DNA from: Orthonyx spaldingii
Taxonomy: Eukaryota; Chordata; Aves; Passeriformes; Orthonychidae
Length of the DNA stretch: 64,000 bases
Assembly (NCBI GenBank): GCA_013397795.1
Contig: VZTJ01000752.1
Location: 261,238 to 325,237, forward strand
Reading direction: 5' to 3'
Shown here: positions 13,421-24,786 of the stretch, in pieces
Numbering within the stretch: position 1 is the stretch's first letter
How the letters are laid out: the number at the start of each line of letters is the position of its first letter
Translations under genes and position numbers: made by a program
Notes under the pieces: generated by a model
The model's input: the letters and a program-made list of their open reading frames with translations, nothing else
What the model was told of the DNA's origin: nothing
Databases searched by the model: none

Positions 13421-13950
13421 AATTACAGAATCACAGAATCCCAGACTGGTTTGGGTTGGAAGGGACCTTAAACCTCACCTAGTTCCACCTGCCTGCCGTG
13501 GGCAGGGACACTTTCCACTATCCCAGGTTGCTCAGAGATCCATCCTGCCTGGCCCCAAACATTTCCAGAGATCCAGGAGCAGCCACAGCTTCTCTGGGCA
13601 GCCTGTGCCAGGGCCTCACCACTCTCACAGGGAAAAATTTCTTCCTAATATTCAATCTGAACCTACTCTCTGTCAGTGTGAATCCATTTCTTCTTGTCCT
13701 GTCACTCCAAGCCTTTGTTCAAAGGCTCTCTCCACCTTCCTTTTCAGCTCCATTCAGGCACTGGAAGGCTGCAATTGGCTCGCCCTGGAGCTTTTCTTCT
13801 CCAGGCTGAACAATCCCAATTGTCTCAGCCTTTCCTTGTAGGAGTGGTGCTCCATCTCCCTAATCAATGTGGTGACATCCTCGGGACTTGCTCCAACAGC
13901 TCCCTGTCCTTTCTGAGCTGTGCTGAAGAGGTGGGAGCCCCACCTGACAC
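13421..13950 (-). mobile_element. CR1 LINE fragment, about 530 bp
   Basis: The plus strand starts 'agaatcacagaatcccagac' and continues through 'tttgggttggaagggacctt', 'gaaaaatttcttcctaatat', 'cttctccaggctgaacaatc' and 'gtgggagccccacctgacac', the inverted CR1 3' part. Confidence 0.92.
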
Positions 13951-16900
13951 TGCTCACAGCACCAGCAGCATCTCTACAACTTCTCAGTGCTTGCAATGAG
14001 AAGCCTGAGCTGGAGGTGGGGGTCTGGCAGCAGAATCAGGCACTCCAAGCATCACAACCCCTGAGCAGTGACTGAGCTTCTACCGTCATGCCCAGAGGAT
14101 GGCAGAGCCAGGGACAGCCACTGGCAGCAGAAACTGGGAGAGCTGCAGCCTGCTCTGGTCACTGCTTGTAGTCCAACCCCTGCCATCGGAAACTGAGCTG
14201 TGGCACCATGGGACACGTCTGACAGTGTCCTGGAGCTGAGGCATCAGGGAAAAGGCTCAAAGGCACAAAACACTGCAGGGGCTGGTGGGAGGTGCAGGCC
14301 CCAGCCATGGCTGAAAGCTGCTGTGAAGCACTTTTACAAGGGTAACCCCCTTACTCATATCTCAAACAGAAACAGCAAAGCGTGGAAGAAGGAATGAAGA
14401 ACATCTTGAACTCTGTTACTCTGCACTGGCTGCTCCAGGTATCTCCCAACTCCAGCTAGAGCACAGGGAATGGTGCCCAGCCCATGGGAGGCAGATGGGA
14501 GGAAACACAGCGTGACATGCTGTGATCACAGCTCGGGGCTGGGACTGAGCACAAGGGTTCATACATGGCTCTGGAGCCAGGCCTGCTGCAGGCAGTGACA
14601 ACCTTTGCTCACAGCTACCAGGGGTCCTGACACTATTTTAAATTGGACTTCTGCTTGGAAATGCAAAGGAAAACCACAAGACACAAGTTGTTATAAGCAG
14701 TGAATCACCCTGAGACTACAGTACCGAGTATCCCATTGCAGATCCGCCTGTTCAGCCTCTGGAAAAATCTGAAATAGGTCAATAATACTTGGACTCCAGG
14801 CAGTGCTCCAGTTCTCTGTGCTCCATCAGATAGTGCATTCCTACCTCCTTGCTCTATCCACCTGCATCAGTGCATTCCTGTCACAATAGTGCAGACCATT
14901 CCAGTCTTGCTTTTGACACCAGAGATGTCCATCTCCAGCCTTCAAATGCCCCATATGTGTGCAGAATGGTGCATATATTAATTTATCTTAAAGAGACATC
15001 AGATTTTCAAGGCAATCATCTCAGAGCACTCCAGTTCCCTTCCAGCAATGGCTGCAGTGTAGGTTCCAACACATCCAGTCTCCAAAAGCCAAGCCCCTTT
15101 TAACAACCAGATGTAAGAAGCACCATCCTGATAGGTGCTGTCCAATCCCATGGGGGAACCTCAGACTGAAAGCTGTGGAGGTGCAGGATTTGCAGAATCA
15201 AGTCCTGGAGTCAGGCTGCAAGTGGTGGAGCTTGGCCTGGGAGACACTGCTGGGTGACAGAAGACAGGACATGGCCCAAGGTTTTTTGGGCACAGAGGGG
15301 CAGGTGTGGGATTTCAGAGCAAGGCTGCTGGTGTTTGCTCTGCAGTGAACAGGGGAACAGGCCCCAGCGTGTGTTCTTGGTAAATAAATGAGATTACATC
15401 AAGCACCCAACTCCTATAATTTACTTTTCATCCCAACAAAACCAGGCCTTCATGACTCTGGTATTGCCAGCTTGCTTGGTGCAAAGGGTTAACAATGACT
15501 AATATTTGGCTTCTATTATTTGCCTTCTTTGAATTTGGAACCTTTAGAGGCCCAGGAAATATCTTTTTCAAAGAAAAGACACTCATTTCATGTGATTGCA
15601 GGAGCTGGTGTTTGCTGCCAGCTCTAAGTGTGACGGTTTGACCAGCCTTGTGTGTGCTGCCTTCTCTGCTCCCTAACCAACACCTGCCCAGTTCCCTGCC
15701 AACCCATCTTCCGGAAAGTGACCTGGGATGTGGATGTCTGGCTTCCAGGAGACAATCACTGGCAACTCCCTAATGCCTGGTGAGAGTGGGAGGTAGGAAG
15801 TGAACACTCAGGACTGTTCCTGTGGTACCCCCAGAGCAAACAAACAGAGGGCTCTTGGCCAGTCTGTGACACACAGCACATCTCTCCTGCTCTTTCTCCA
15901 GCCTGCCCTCCCTCAGCCATGCTTTGAACAGTCTCTCAGAGCCAGGGACCTCCCTGGGACCAACAGAAATGCAAACAGTCTCTGCTTGGTGCTCAGAATC
16001 GCACTCTGCTTTTCCCTGTTAGATGAAGGTTCCTTAAAACAGCGCCTCTGCCTCCCCTGCAGCACAGCTGGGAGTCAAGCAGCTCTGAGGGTCCTGCACA
16101 TGGAGCCCAGTGACCATCCAGGGGTGCCCACACCTCCTGTGATACGTGTGATAACATGAGCTCCACAGGCAGGTGTGCTGGGAGAGCTGGCACTGGGGAG
16201 GGAGCTTTGCAAGTTGTGACCTCCCTGATTCCAGCTGTACCACTGTCTCTTTATGGGACACTCAAATAGTCCCTTCCCTTGTTTGGGCCCTTGAGATCCC
16301 TGAAAACCAAGGAAAAGCAGCTTTACCTCTTGCTAAGACCTGAAAACAGGATTGCAAACCCCTGCAAGTAGCAAAACAGTAAGAGAGAGCACGTCACCGT
16401 GTGCTGTCCAATTACCTCCAGCACATTTACACCACCTGGGAAGATTCTCCACTCTGACCACAAGTTCTCTGGCCTCTGGCCAGGGCAGTCAGTGCAGGAG
16501 TTTCAGCAGAAACTGCCTTTTCTCTGGAAGCAGCAGCCCCTGGTGCCACAGGGGTTGGAACTGGTGTCCCGCTCAGCTGGAGGAAGAGCCCGAGCTATGC
16601 CAGACCATCCTTCCATTCCATTTGTGTTTTCAAAGGCCTCTGCTCCCCTGTTAATACTGCTACTGCCTTCCTACCACAGGCTGTAAATCCTCCTGGCAGC
16701 AGGGGAGAAGAAAACCCCGAGCCCAGCTCTGTAATGCACAGAGTGATGCTCCCTGTGGGTGCTGTGGGGAGAGAGGCTCCACGGGGCAGGGGCACAGAGC
16801 AGCTCGCAGGACAGCCCCACACACTCACAGCTGGCACTGCCCACACTGTCCTGTTCCCAATTCCTGCTCTGCTGCCAGCCCATGGCTCTCAGATCTCCTT

Positions 16901-17370
16901 ATCTCCCTCTTCAGAATTGTCCCCGTGTCCCCCATCTGCACAGCTCTCCGTGGCTGGAGAGCAACTGGTCCCTGTGACCCCCCATCTGCTGGGCAGCTCA
17001 CAGACTGCATCCCCCCATGCAAAACCCTCCTTTTCTTTTCTACACTCAGTAAACAAAGTTTCTGCAGCTTCTCCCACATTTGTTGTTGAGCTTCCAGCTC
17101 TGTCCATGCCCAGCCATGTAGGGCCCTGCAAACGTGCAATTGCCCAGAGCAGAACCCTCCTGGGCACCCATCACCTCTCACCAGAGGCAGCTGTTATTGA
17201 TGTTGGGTTGCACCGTCAGCTTTAGGCATAGACAAAAAAAGTCAAAGGAGGAGCAAAATGAAAATGTCACCTCACCCTTGGTTTGCTGCTGCGGAGATCT
17301 GTGTAAGGATCTGGACAGGTATCTTCAGACAAGGAAAATTTGTGTCGAGTTACCCAGAAAGAGTCATCTG
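13951..17370. other. Non-coding, no gene recognised
   Basis: About 3.4 kb with no recognised exon, RNA or repeat. Confidence 0.4.
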
Positions 17371-17665
17371 TGAGAACCACAGAATGGTTTCTCTTGGAAG
17401 CAACCTTAAACACCATCCCATTCCACCCCCTGCCATGGGCAGGGACACCTTCCACTAACCCAGGCTGCTCCAAGCCCCATCCAACCTGGCCTTGGACACT
17501 TCCAGGGATGGGGCAGCCACAGCTTCTCTGGACAACCTGTGCCAGGGTCTCCCTACCCTCACAAGGGAGAATTTCTTCTGTATATTTGACCTAAATTTCC
17601 CCATTTTCAGCTTGAACCCATTGCTCCTTGTCCTATCACTACAGTCCCTGATGAAGAGCCTCTGT
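17371..17665 (-). mobile_element. CR1 LINE 3' fragment
   Basis: Inverted CR1 3' end with 'accacagaatggtttctctt', 'ccatgggcagggacaccttc', 'gcttctctggacaacctgtg' and 'cttgaacccattgctccttg'. Confidence 0.9.
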
Positions 17666-18815
17666 TCAGGACCTCCACGTGTCCACACCAGTGTTCACCA
17701 GAGAATATCTGGGCCACTGGCTGTGCTGGGCAGTCATTGCTTCCCTCTGAGCTGTGCTGGGGTACTCAGCCAGGAGAAGATGGAACAAGCAATGGACCCA
17801 TTGCAGAGACACAGAAAAGGTTTTTGACTGATACTTTCTTTGCCAAATGTGCTCGTAGAATGACAATTCAAGACTTGGCAAATCAGCACCTGGTTTTCTA
17901 ATTTGTGGGGGCAAAGGCTGCAAAACTCGTAAAATGTTAAAATGCTCTGTTTTCACAAAGACCCTTGGAATACATTATTCTTCATGCAAGCTGACATAAT
18001 TAAATAGATTAAATTGCTTGAAATCAGTTCAGGCAAAACACTGTCTTCAGCTGAGAACAAATGCTCCTGCTTTTCAACTTGTGAGAACAATTGGAATATA
18101 TTGTTCTAGGATTTTTTTCCTGTTTCCTACAGTTTGTCCATCTCCATATACAAAGACCACCAGCCAGGAATCAGAAAGGACCTGGTGAGAGGCCAGCTAA
18201 TCCGATTAAGGCTGACTGAAATATTCCCAGTATACTTTTCAGAACAACAGCAAAGCTTGAAGTACAATATTTGCTTTCTATTTTCTACATCGAGAACAGT
18301 TCTCCAGTGGTAATGTCTTTATCACATCACAGACACTCTGGGGGTCCAATCAGGAAACCTGTTAGCAGGATTATCCGAGCTACAGGTCCAAGCAGGTGCC
18401 TCCCATTATACAGTTCAGTGTCTTTGTGAAGTCAAACATGGTTTTGTTTTGACCCAGCCAGGTGCTTTGGCTGGGCATTGGAGGACGCCAGTCAATTCTT
18501 CATGATTCAACTTTCCCAGTGGAAACTTGAGACGTTCTGGCAAACACCACTATGTGCTGAAGGAAAGATTCCTTTTCAGTACAAAAGTGCATTTTGTCAT
18601 TAAAGAAAAACCCCTAAGCCAGAAACTTCCCTCTCCCATTATGCAGAACTTGCCTGGAGAAACAGCACCAGGAGCTGCTTGTTTTGGAGCCAGATTTTCA
18701 GAGGAGTTCAGCTTCCATGAAGGATTTCATAAAGAAGTAGCACCAGCAGTACCTGTTGATACAATGGCTCCATGTTTGAGCAACCCCAGCACCAAATATA
18801 CCGAGCACTTAAAAC
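17666..18815. other. Non-coding, AT-richer, no gene recognised
   Basis: This is moderately AT-rich unique sequence before the solo LTR; no exon or repeat was recognised. Confidence 0.4.
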
Positions 18816-19242
18816 CCAGCTGTTGTGGGTTGACCCTGGATGGATACCAGGAACCCACCAAAGCTGCTCACCCACTCCCCTTTGCAGCTGGATGGGGAGA
18901 GAAAATTTAACAAAGGGTTCATGGGTTGAGATAAGGACCGGGAGAGGTCACTCATCAAAAACTGTCATGGGCAAAATGGCTCTAATTAGAGATATGAAAT
19001 GAATTTCTTACAAACAAAATCAGAGCAGGATAATGAGAAGCAAAATAAGCCCTTAAAAACACCTTCCTCCCACCCCTCTTCCTTCCCAGCTCCACCTCCT
19101 CCCCCAGCGGTGCAAGGAGACAGGGAATGGGCATTTTGGGCAGTTCATCTCCCGTGGCTTCTCCTGCTGCTCAGGGACAGGAGTCATTCCCCTGCCGCAC
19201 CCTGGGGTCCCTCCCACAGGAGAGTTCTCCAGAAACTTCTCC

Positions 19243-19422
19243 GATGTGAATCCATCTCAGGAGCAACAGCTCCCTGTGAACTGCTGCGATGTGAGTCCAT
19301 CCCAAGGGCAACAGCCCTCCCAAACTGCTGCAATTGAGTCCATCCCAAGGGCAACAATCCTCTCCTAACTGCTGCAGTGTAAAACCATCCCATGGGCAAC
19401 AGCCCTCCCCAAACTGCTGCAG
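19243..19422. repeat. 45-bp tandem repeat inside the LTR, 4 copies
   Basis: Units of 45 bases built on 'gtgagtccatcccaagggca' plus 'actgctgc' start at 19243 and 19288 and repeat twice more with drift. They are part of the long transcribed portion of the solo LTR. Confidence 0.8.
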
Positions 19423-19580
19423 CGTGGGTCACTCTGCCATGGGGTCAGTCCTTCAAGGACAGGCTGCTGCAGCCTGGGAGCAGGGCCGCTCTCCCCACGG
19501 GTCTCCCATGGGGTCACAGCCTCCTCTCTGGCATCCACCCACTCCTGCGTGGGCTCCCCCAGGTGCTGCAGGGGAATTTC

Positions 19581-19692
19581 TGCATCCCCCTGGATCCCCA
19601 CGGGCTGTGGGTGGATCTCTGCATCCCCCTGGATCCCCAGGGGCTGTGGGTGGATCTCTGCATCCCCCGTGGACCCCAAGGGCTGCAGGGGC
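19581..19692. repeat. 39-bp tandem repeat inside the LTR, about 3 copies
   Basis: Units starting tgcatcccc at 19581, 19620 and 19659; the first two are nearly identical. In the minus frame they give a repeated peptide, but no gene. Confidence 0.85.
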
Positions 19693-20078
19693 ACAGCTGC
19701 CTCACCCCATGCTCCTCACCACGAGCTGCGGAGGAATCTCGGCTCTGGTGCCTGAAGCATCTCCTGCCCCTCCTTCTCCACTGCCCTTGCTGTCTGCAGA
19801 GTTGTTCTTCTCACATGTTCTCACTGCGCTCTTCCCTGGCTGAAATTAAAACTGCGCAGCCAACATTTTTGTGTATCTTTCTTCTTAAATACATAATCAC
19901 AGAGGTGTTACCACCATCTCTAATTGACCCAGGCTTGGCCAGCAGCACGTCCATCTTTGGAGCCACCAGGGGTTGGTTCTGACAGCCACGGTGGAAGCTT
20001 CTAGAAGCTTCTCACGGAAGGCACCCCAGTAGCCCCCTCGCTACCAAAAACCAGGCTGTGCAAAACCAATACACCAAC

Positions 20079-21159
20079 CTAGACAGAGATCCTTCAGAGG
20101 GACCTGGGAATATCTGATCCAGGATGGAACAGGAGGAAGGGAGCAGGAGACATGGTTCCTGTGAAGTTAATGACATTTTGGAAAGGCAGAAGAGTCAGAG
20201 GAGTGGGAGTATAAGTTGCTGTATCTGGTCTGCATCATTATCATGATGGGGTCAGTAACCCATGCTTTTATCATTTCATTTATACCAATTATGTATTTCA
20301 GTCATATTCACTTTTATAATCATTTCACTGTCAGTTCACACATAGTCAGAGAACAATGCACCCACAACAGGCTTGAAAACTTCTTCTGAAGTTAAAGTTT
20401 TCCACAAAATGCTTCCCAGCGTGGGAACTTGCTCTGAGCAGCAAAGGGAGGAAAAGCCTGGCAAAACGAACATTTTCCTAAGCTCCTGAGTCAAAAGCAT
20501 GTGAAACTGGCTGGGGCAGTAAAGCAGGACCTGCTGGAGTCAGCAAGGGAAACAGGGATTCGAGACCAGTGCAAGGAACTGATTCACGGAGATGAGATAG
20601 AACGGGATCTTCTCTCTTTCTTTTGCCATCTCTTTGGTAAGAGCTGGATCCTGATCCTGTGAGATCTGCATTTAACTGCAGATCACAAAGAGGGTGGGCA
20701 CCACCTCTGCTCGTTCCTTTCGACTTCAGCTGACCTACCACGTAATTTTATGGACTATGGACTAGACTTCCACAGACCAGATCTGGTGCAGCTTCCTGCC
20801 ATCCCTGAACACCTGCCTTTGTGACCACCCCAGCTGACACATTTACCCAGTTACCCATTTCCACATTTACCAATCTGCCTGTGCTGCCTCCATGAACTCT
20901 TTCTCATCTGGCCATAACACCCATGCAGCCACTGCTGTGTGCACACAGGTGCCAGTTTGTCTCTGGGCTTCTCAAACTCACCTGCTCTCCTGGCAAAGCT
21001 CTGGCATCTGGCAGAGGCACAGATTTCTGTGATACTCTCCCAGTTCTTGGTTCCTTCTGCCTTCTGCTCTCAAAATGCCCACTAATTCTTATTTTATTTC
21101 CTTTCTCTTGACCAGTTATCAGCCCACACCAACTGAATCCCTTTAAGAGAGTTTGATGT
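20079..21159. other. Non-coding, nothing recognised
   Basis: This is AT-richer sequence downstream of the LTR; no exon or repeat family could be assigned. Confidence 0.35.
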
Positions 21160-21745
21160 GGGCTCATTTTGGAGACTCTGTCAATTCAACCACTGATTTC
21201 TGTTGGAACAGATCTCTGTTGGCATCTCCAATGAATGGTTTCCTTTTCTCAAACCCTCCTCTTTTTATCTCCTATTACATTTACCCTTTTTAATTTAGTC
21301 TACTGATTATGTTCCTTACTTCTGCCTTCCCTTCATGTGATGGGCTTAAGGGTCTCTGGTTCCTTGGATTGTCCCTGAAGGCTTTTTGAAAGCTGATGTC
21401 ACATTTGTCCCCTTGCGTTTTTCAGGCAGCAGAACTGGTTTAAGCAGTGGGCTAAGCACAATGGTTAGCAGGTCAATAGTCTCAAATTTGGATGCCTTTA
21501 GGAGCTGTGTGAATACCACCTGATAATTTTTGTTATTCATCCTACCCATTTGTTTTCAGATTTGTCCACATTCAGAATGACTTTGAGGGTAGCACCCATA
21601 GCCTGTTCTCAGGGAACAACAAAGAAAATGATTTAATTTTATGGTGATGGCCCTGTGTATGAGCAGCTCTTCCCATCCCTGCCACCTTTTGGCCTGTTGG
21701 ATTGCCTGCATCTTCTGTGTTAGAAATATTATTACTAGCTGCAAT
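21160..21745 (-). mobile_element. Ancient L3/CR1-like LINE remnant
   Basis: The plus strand from about 21380 contains 'aaagctgatgtcacatttgt', 'agcacaatggttagcaggtc' and 'gagctgtgtgaataccacct', which I recognise as the reverse complement of old amniote CR1/L3-type LINE reverse-transcriptase sequence. It is heavily diverged and its ends are approximate; the part before 21340 is the least certain. Confidence 0.5.
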
Positions 21746-22289
21746 TACATAGAAAAAGTAATTAGCTATTAAGTGTTGTCTGGCTCATTTGCCCCATTTC
21801 CCAACCATGTGAAGGGGTACAGGGGACTGACTCCCTTTGCACAATCCTAAAATTCCTAAAGCCATTTGGAATAAGGGGATAAAATTATTCATTTTTGACT
21901 TTTGTCTCCATCAGTTTGTCCTCAGAAGTTATGTCATCCCAGGCATGAGCTCGGGAGGAAAGTCTCTGGCACTGCCCCAGCCTGGGTGAGTCAGACAAGA
22001 ACTTGTTATGCCAACACAAGGCTTGGCTGTGGAGACACAGCACTGCTGCTCCCACCTCTGGGCAGGTGACCACACTGCCCCTGGGAGCAGATTTGGGTTC
22101 CTTTATCCATTGTCAGACCAGCATGAAAGCACCTGGAGAACAGCTCTGAAAGCCAGAGGGGTTGTACCTCCCTCAGCTTCGCCACCAGTGTCCCCACATA
22201 AGTAGGATGGCTTATTTCCATTGTACATCAAGGTTTGGGAAATCAGCTAAGAGTTATGAGAAAAGAGAGCATTACTCTTGATCTTGAAA

Positions 22290-23150
22290 ATTAGATTGTA
22301 GAGTATGTCTTTACAAAACTTCAACTCAGAGACATCTGAAGTTTGGCAAGAGAATCCTCAGAAGATAAAACAAAAATTATCTTTTGGACCAGAAACAGAC
22401 TTGAGTATTTGGTGATGCCCTTTGGCCTGTGTAATGCTGCAGTTACTTTGCAAAATTTTTAATTATGTTTTTTAGAGATTTACTGGATTCCTTTATAATA
22501 ATATTCTTGGACAACAGCATTATTCTTTTCACAGGACATGAACCAACCTGAGCAGCTTGTAAAATCAGTCCCAGAGTGTTTGAGTTGTCACAAACTCATA
22601 TGCCAAATTAGAGAGGTAAAATTCTGAAAGATCTTCCATTGAATTCCTGGGCTGCTTCAGCTCCCCAGAGGCAATGGAAATGAACTCTGAGAAATCACAG
22701 ACGTGGCCACGCCAAAGAGAGTTCCTAGGCTTTGGTGCTTTCTTAGCTTCATTAGCTTTTATCACCAATTAATTAAAGACTTCACCAAATAGTCTTCCCA
22801 TTTCTGGACTTATTAAAGAGGGGGACGTTTGAATCTCACCACCTCAGTTTAGAAGCCTACGATGTACGTGTCTACATCTGAGCTAGACTTTCGATTTCCC
22901 TTCTAGTGGCATGAGGAGAAACCAGTCCTTTGACTGAGTGAGTCACACTGCCTGGTTTAGGTGTGCATTTTAGGCGGAGATAAATCACACCCTGGTTGCT
23001 GAGGAAATACGGGATAATTTTGAACAGGTTTTTATAATTGTCCCATTCATAATACCCACAGACCCTTCCCACCAGGTCATTGTGAAAGCAGCTCTTTCTT
23101 GCTGTGCTGGAGGAGTAGTGGTAGTCAGGTAAAGACCTTTCAACCACAGC
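22290..23150 (+). pseudogene. Ty3/gypsy-type retrotransposon pol fossil (RT and RNase H parts)
   Basis: This is a broken reverse-transcriptase and RNase H region, not a functional gene. At about 22415-22440 one raw frame reads VMPFGLCNA, the characteristic Ty3/gypsy RT block. The palm-motif region follows at about 22490-22525, and a connection/thumb-like region with FLG-type elements at about 22640-22760. At about 23030-23125 a raw frame reads PTDPSHQVIV followed by a GGVVV stretch, matching the start of gypsy RNase H. The frame changes several times and stop codons interrupt every frame. No gag, integrase or LTRs were recognised. The order RT then RNase H on one strand, with family spacing, makes chance unlikely. 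The overlapping 193-codon minus frame (22872-23453) is a shadow. Confidence 0.75.
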
Positions 23151-23640
23151 TTCCTCCCTGCATGAGCTATTTTTAGTGATGACAGTAGCTGGATTCAAGA
23201 GAATTAGCTTCAATTGATGAGCTACTGCAGCAGAGCCACTCCTGCTCAGCTGGGATGGCAACCTTGGGGAAGATAAAGCACCATGATCACAAAACTCAAC
23301 CACTATTAACCCACTCTGTCTCCTGATTATCATCTTTCTTTTCACCATCTTGCCTTTTTGCCTGTTGGAAATATGCAGAAAGTGGGCTTGGATTAAAACC
23401 AGCTCTGGACTGCAGTCCTGGAGGCCAGATTTAAAACCACCTGGAGTTTGCAAGTGTAAACTATTTAGCCACCCTAAAGAAGATTTTGCCGACTCATGGC
23501 TCAGTCTTCAACCAAAGCCAGGTACCCATGCAAGACACCCTTCAATGTCTTCAGAAAGGACACGGAGTAAGTTTGTTGGTGACAATTGAGAGGACAAAGA
23601 GGGCCTGCAGAGAGAGCTAGACAAATGAGAGGGCTGAACA
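23151..23640. other. Non-coding; possibly further pol remnant
   Basis: This follows the RNase H-like remnant, and later pol sequence might extend into it, but I could not identify an integrase or other domain. Confidence 0.3.
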
Positions 23641-24021
23641 ATCACAGAATCATAGGATGGTTTGGGTTGGAAGGGACTTTAAAGCTCATCTCATTCCACC
23701 TGCCTGCCACGGACTGGAATACCTTCCACTGTCCCAGGATGCTCCAAACCCCATCCAGCCTGGCCTTGGACACTTCCAGAGATGGGACAGCCACAGCTTC
23801 TCTGGGCACCCCGTGCCAGGGCTTCACCACCCTCACAGAAAAGAATTTCTTCCCAATATCTAAACCTTCTCTCTGTCAGTATGAAGCAGATTCCCCTCAT
23901 CCTGTCACCTCAGGCCCTCATAAATAGTCTCTCTCCATCTTCCTTGCAGGCTCCCCTGAGGTACTGGAAGGCCCCAGTTATGCCACCCCCAGAAGCCTTT
24001 GTTCTCCAGGCTGAACAGTGA
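23641..24021 (-). mobile_element. CR1 LINE 3' fragment (left half of inverted pair)
   Basis: The plus strand begins 'caatcacagaatcataggat' with 'ggtttgggttggaagggact' and ends at 'tgttctccaggctgaacagt'. Its 5' side abuts another CR1 in the opposite direction. Confidence 0.93.
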
Positions 24022-24786
24022 AGTTTAACTGGGGCAAGTACTGGGTTCTGCACCTAGGATGGAGTCCTGGGGATGCATGGGCATACTGGGGAATGAGAGG
24101 CTGGAGAGCAGCCCCACGGGAAGGGACCGTGGGGCCCTGGTTCATAGCAAGCTGAATCAGTCAGCAGTGCCCTGGAGCCAGAAGGGCCAACCAAGTCCTT
24201 GTGGGGCACCAGCCCAGCATCGCCAGCCGTGCCAGGGAGGGGATTGTTCTGTCCTGCTCTGCTTTGGGCTGGGGCAGCCTCACCTCCAGTGCTGGGGGCA
24301 GTTTTGAGTACCACAACATAAAAAAGATCTAAAGGTGTTAGAGAGCATCCAAAGGAGGGATGCTGGGATGGTGAAGGGGCTGTAGGGGTCTCATGAAGAG
24401 CAGCTGAGGTCACTTGGCTTGCTCAGCTGGAGGAGACTGAGGGGAGAGCTCAGCTCAGTCTACAACTTCCTCCCAAAGGCAGCAGAGGGACAGCTCTGAT
24501 CTCTGCTCCATGTGACAGGGACAGGACCCAGGGAAGGGCTGGAGCTGTGTCAGGGCAGGGCCAGGCTGGAGATCAGGAAAGGTTCTTCCCCCAGAGGGTG
24601 CTGGGCACTGCCCAGGCTCCCCAGGGAATGGTCCCGGCCCCGAGGCTGCCAGAGCTCCAGGAGTGTTTGGACACCGCTCCAGGGATGCGCAGGGTGGGGT
24701 TGTTGGGGGCTCTGTGCAGGGCCAGGAGCTGCACTGGATGATCCCTGTGGGCCTGTCCCAGCTCAGGAGATTCCATGATTCTGTAG
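24022..24786 (+). mobile_element. CR1 LINE fragment, about 765 bp (right half of inverted pair)
   Basis: This is forward CR1, from the region 'gtactgggttctgcacctag' through 'gcagttttgagtaccacaac', 'gagctcagctcagtctacaa' and 'ggtcccggccccgaggctgc', to the tail 'caggagattccatgattctg'. The tail differs from the left-half copy, so this is a different CR1 subfamily and not a simple inverted duplication. Confidence 0.93.

Larger units (their letters stand above)
18821..20073 (-). mobile_element. Solo LTR of an endogenous retrovirus, 1253 bp
   Basis: The element starts tgttgtgggttgaccctgg and ends ...ccaataca (TG...CA), with a near-perfect 5-bp flanking repeat: ccagc at 18816-18820 and ccaac at 20074-20078. 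This is a familiar passerine LTR type, and a 5-bp duplication fits an ERVL-like element. Read on the minus strand, a TATA-like TATTTAAG lies near 19890, leaving a short U3 and a very long transcribed part; this fixes the orientation. It contains two internal tandem arrays (listed separately). No internal genes remain. Confidence 0.8.

Noticed and set aside
22872..23453. 193-codon minus-strand frame
   Set aside because: It is antisense to the RNase H-like pol remnant and resembles no known protein.
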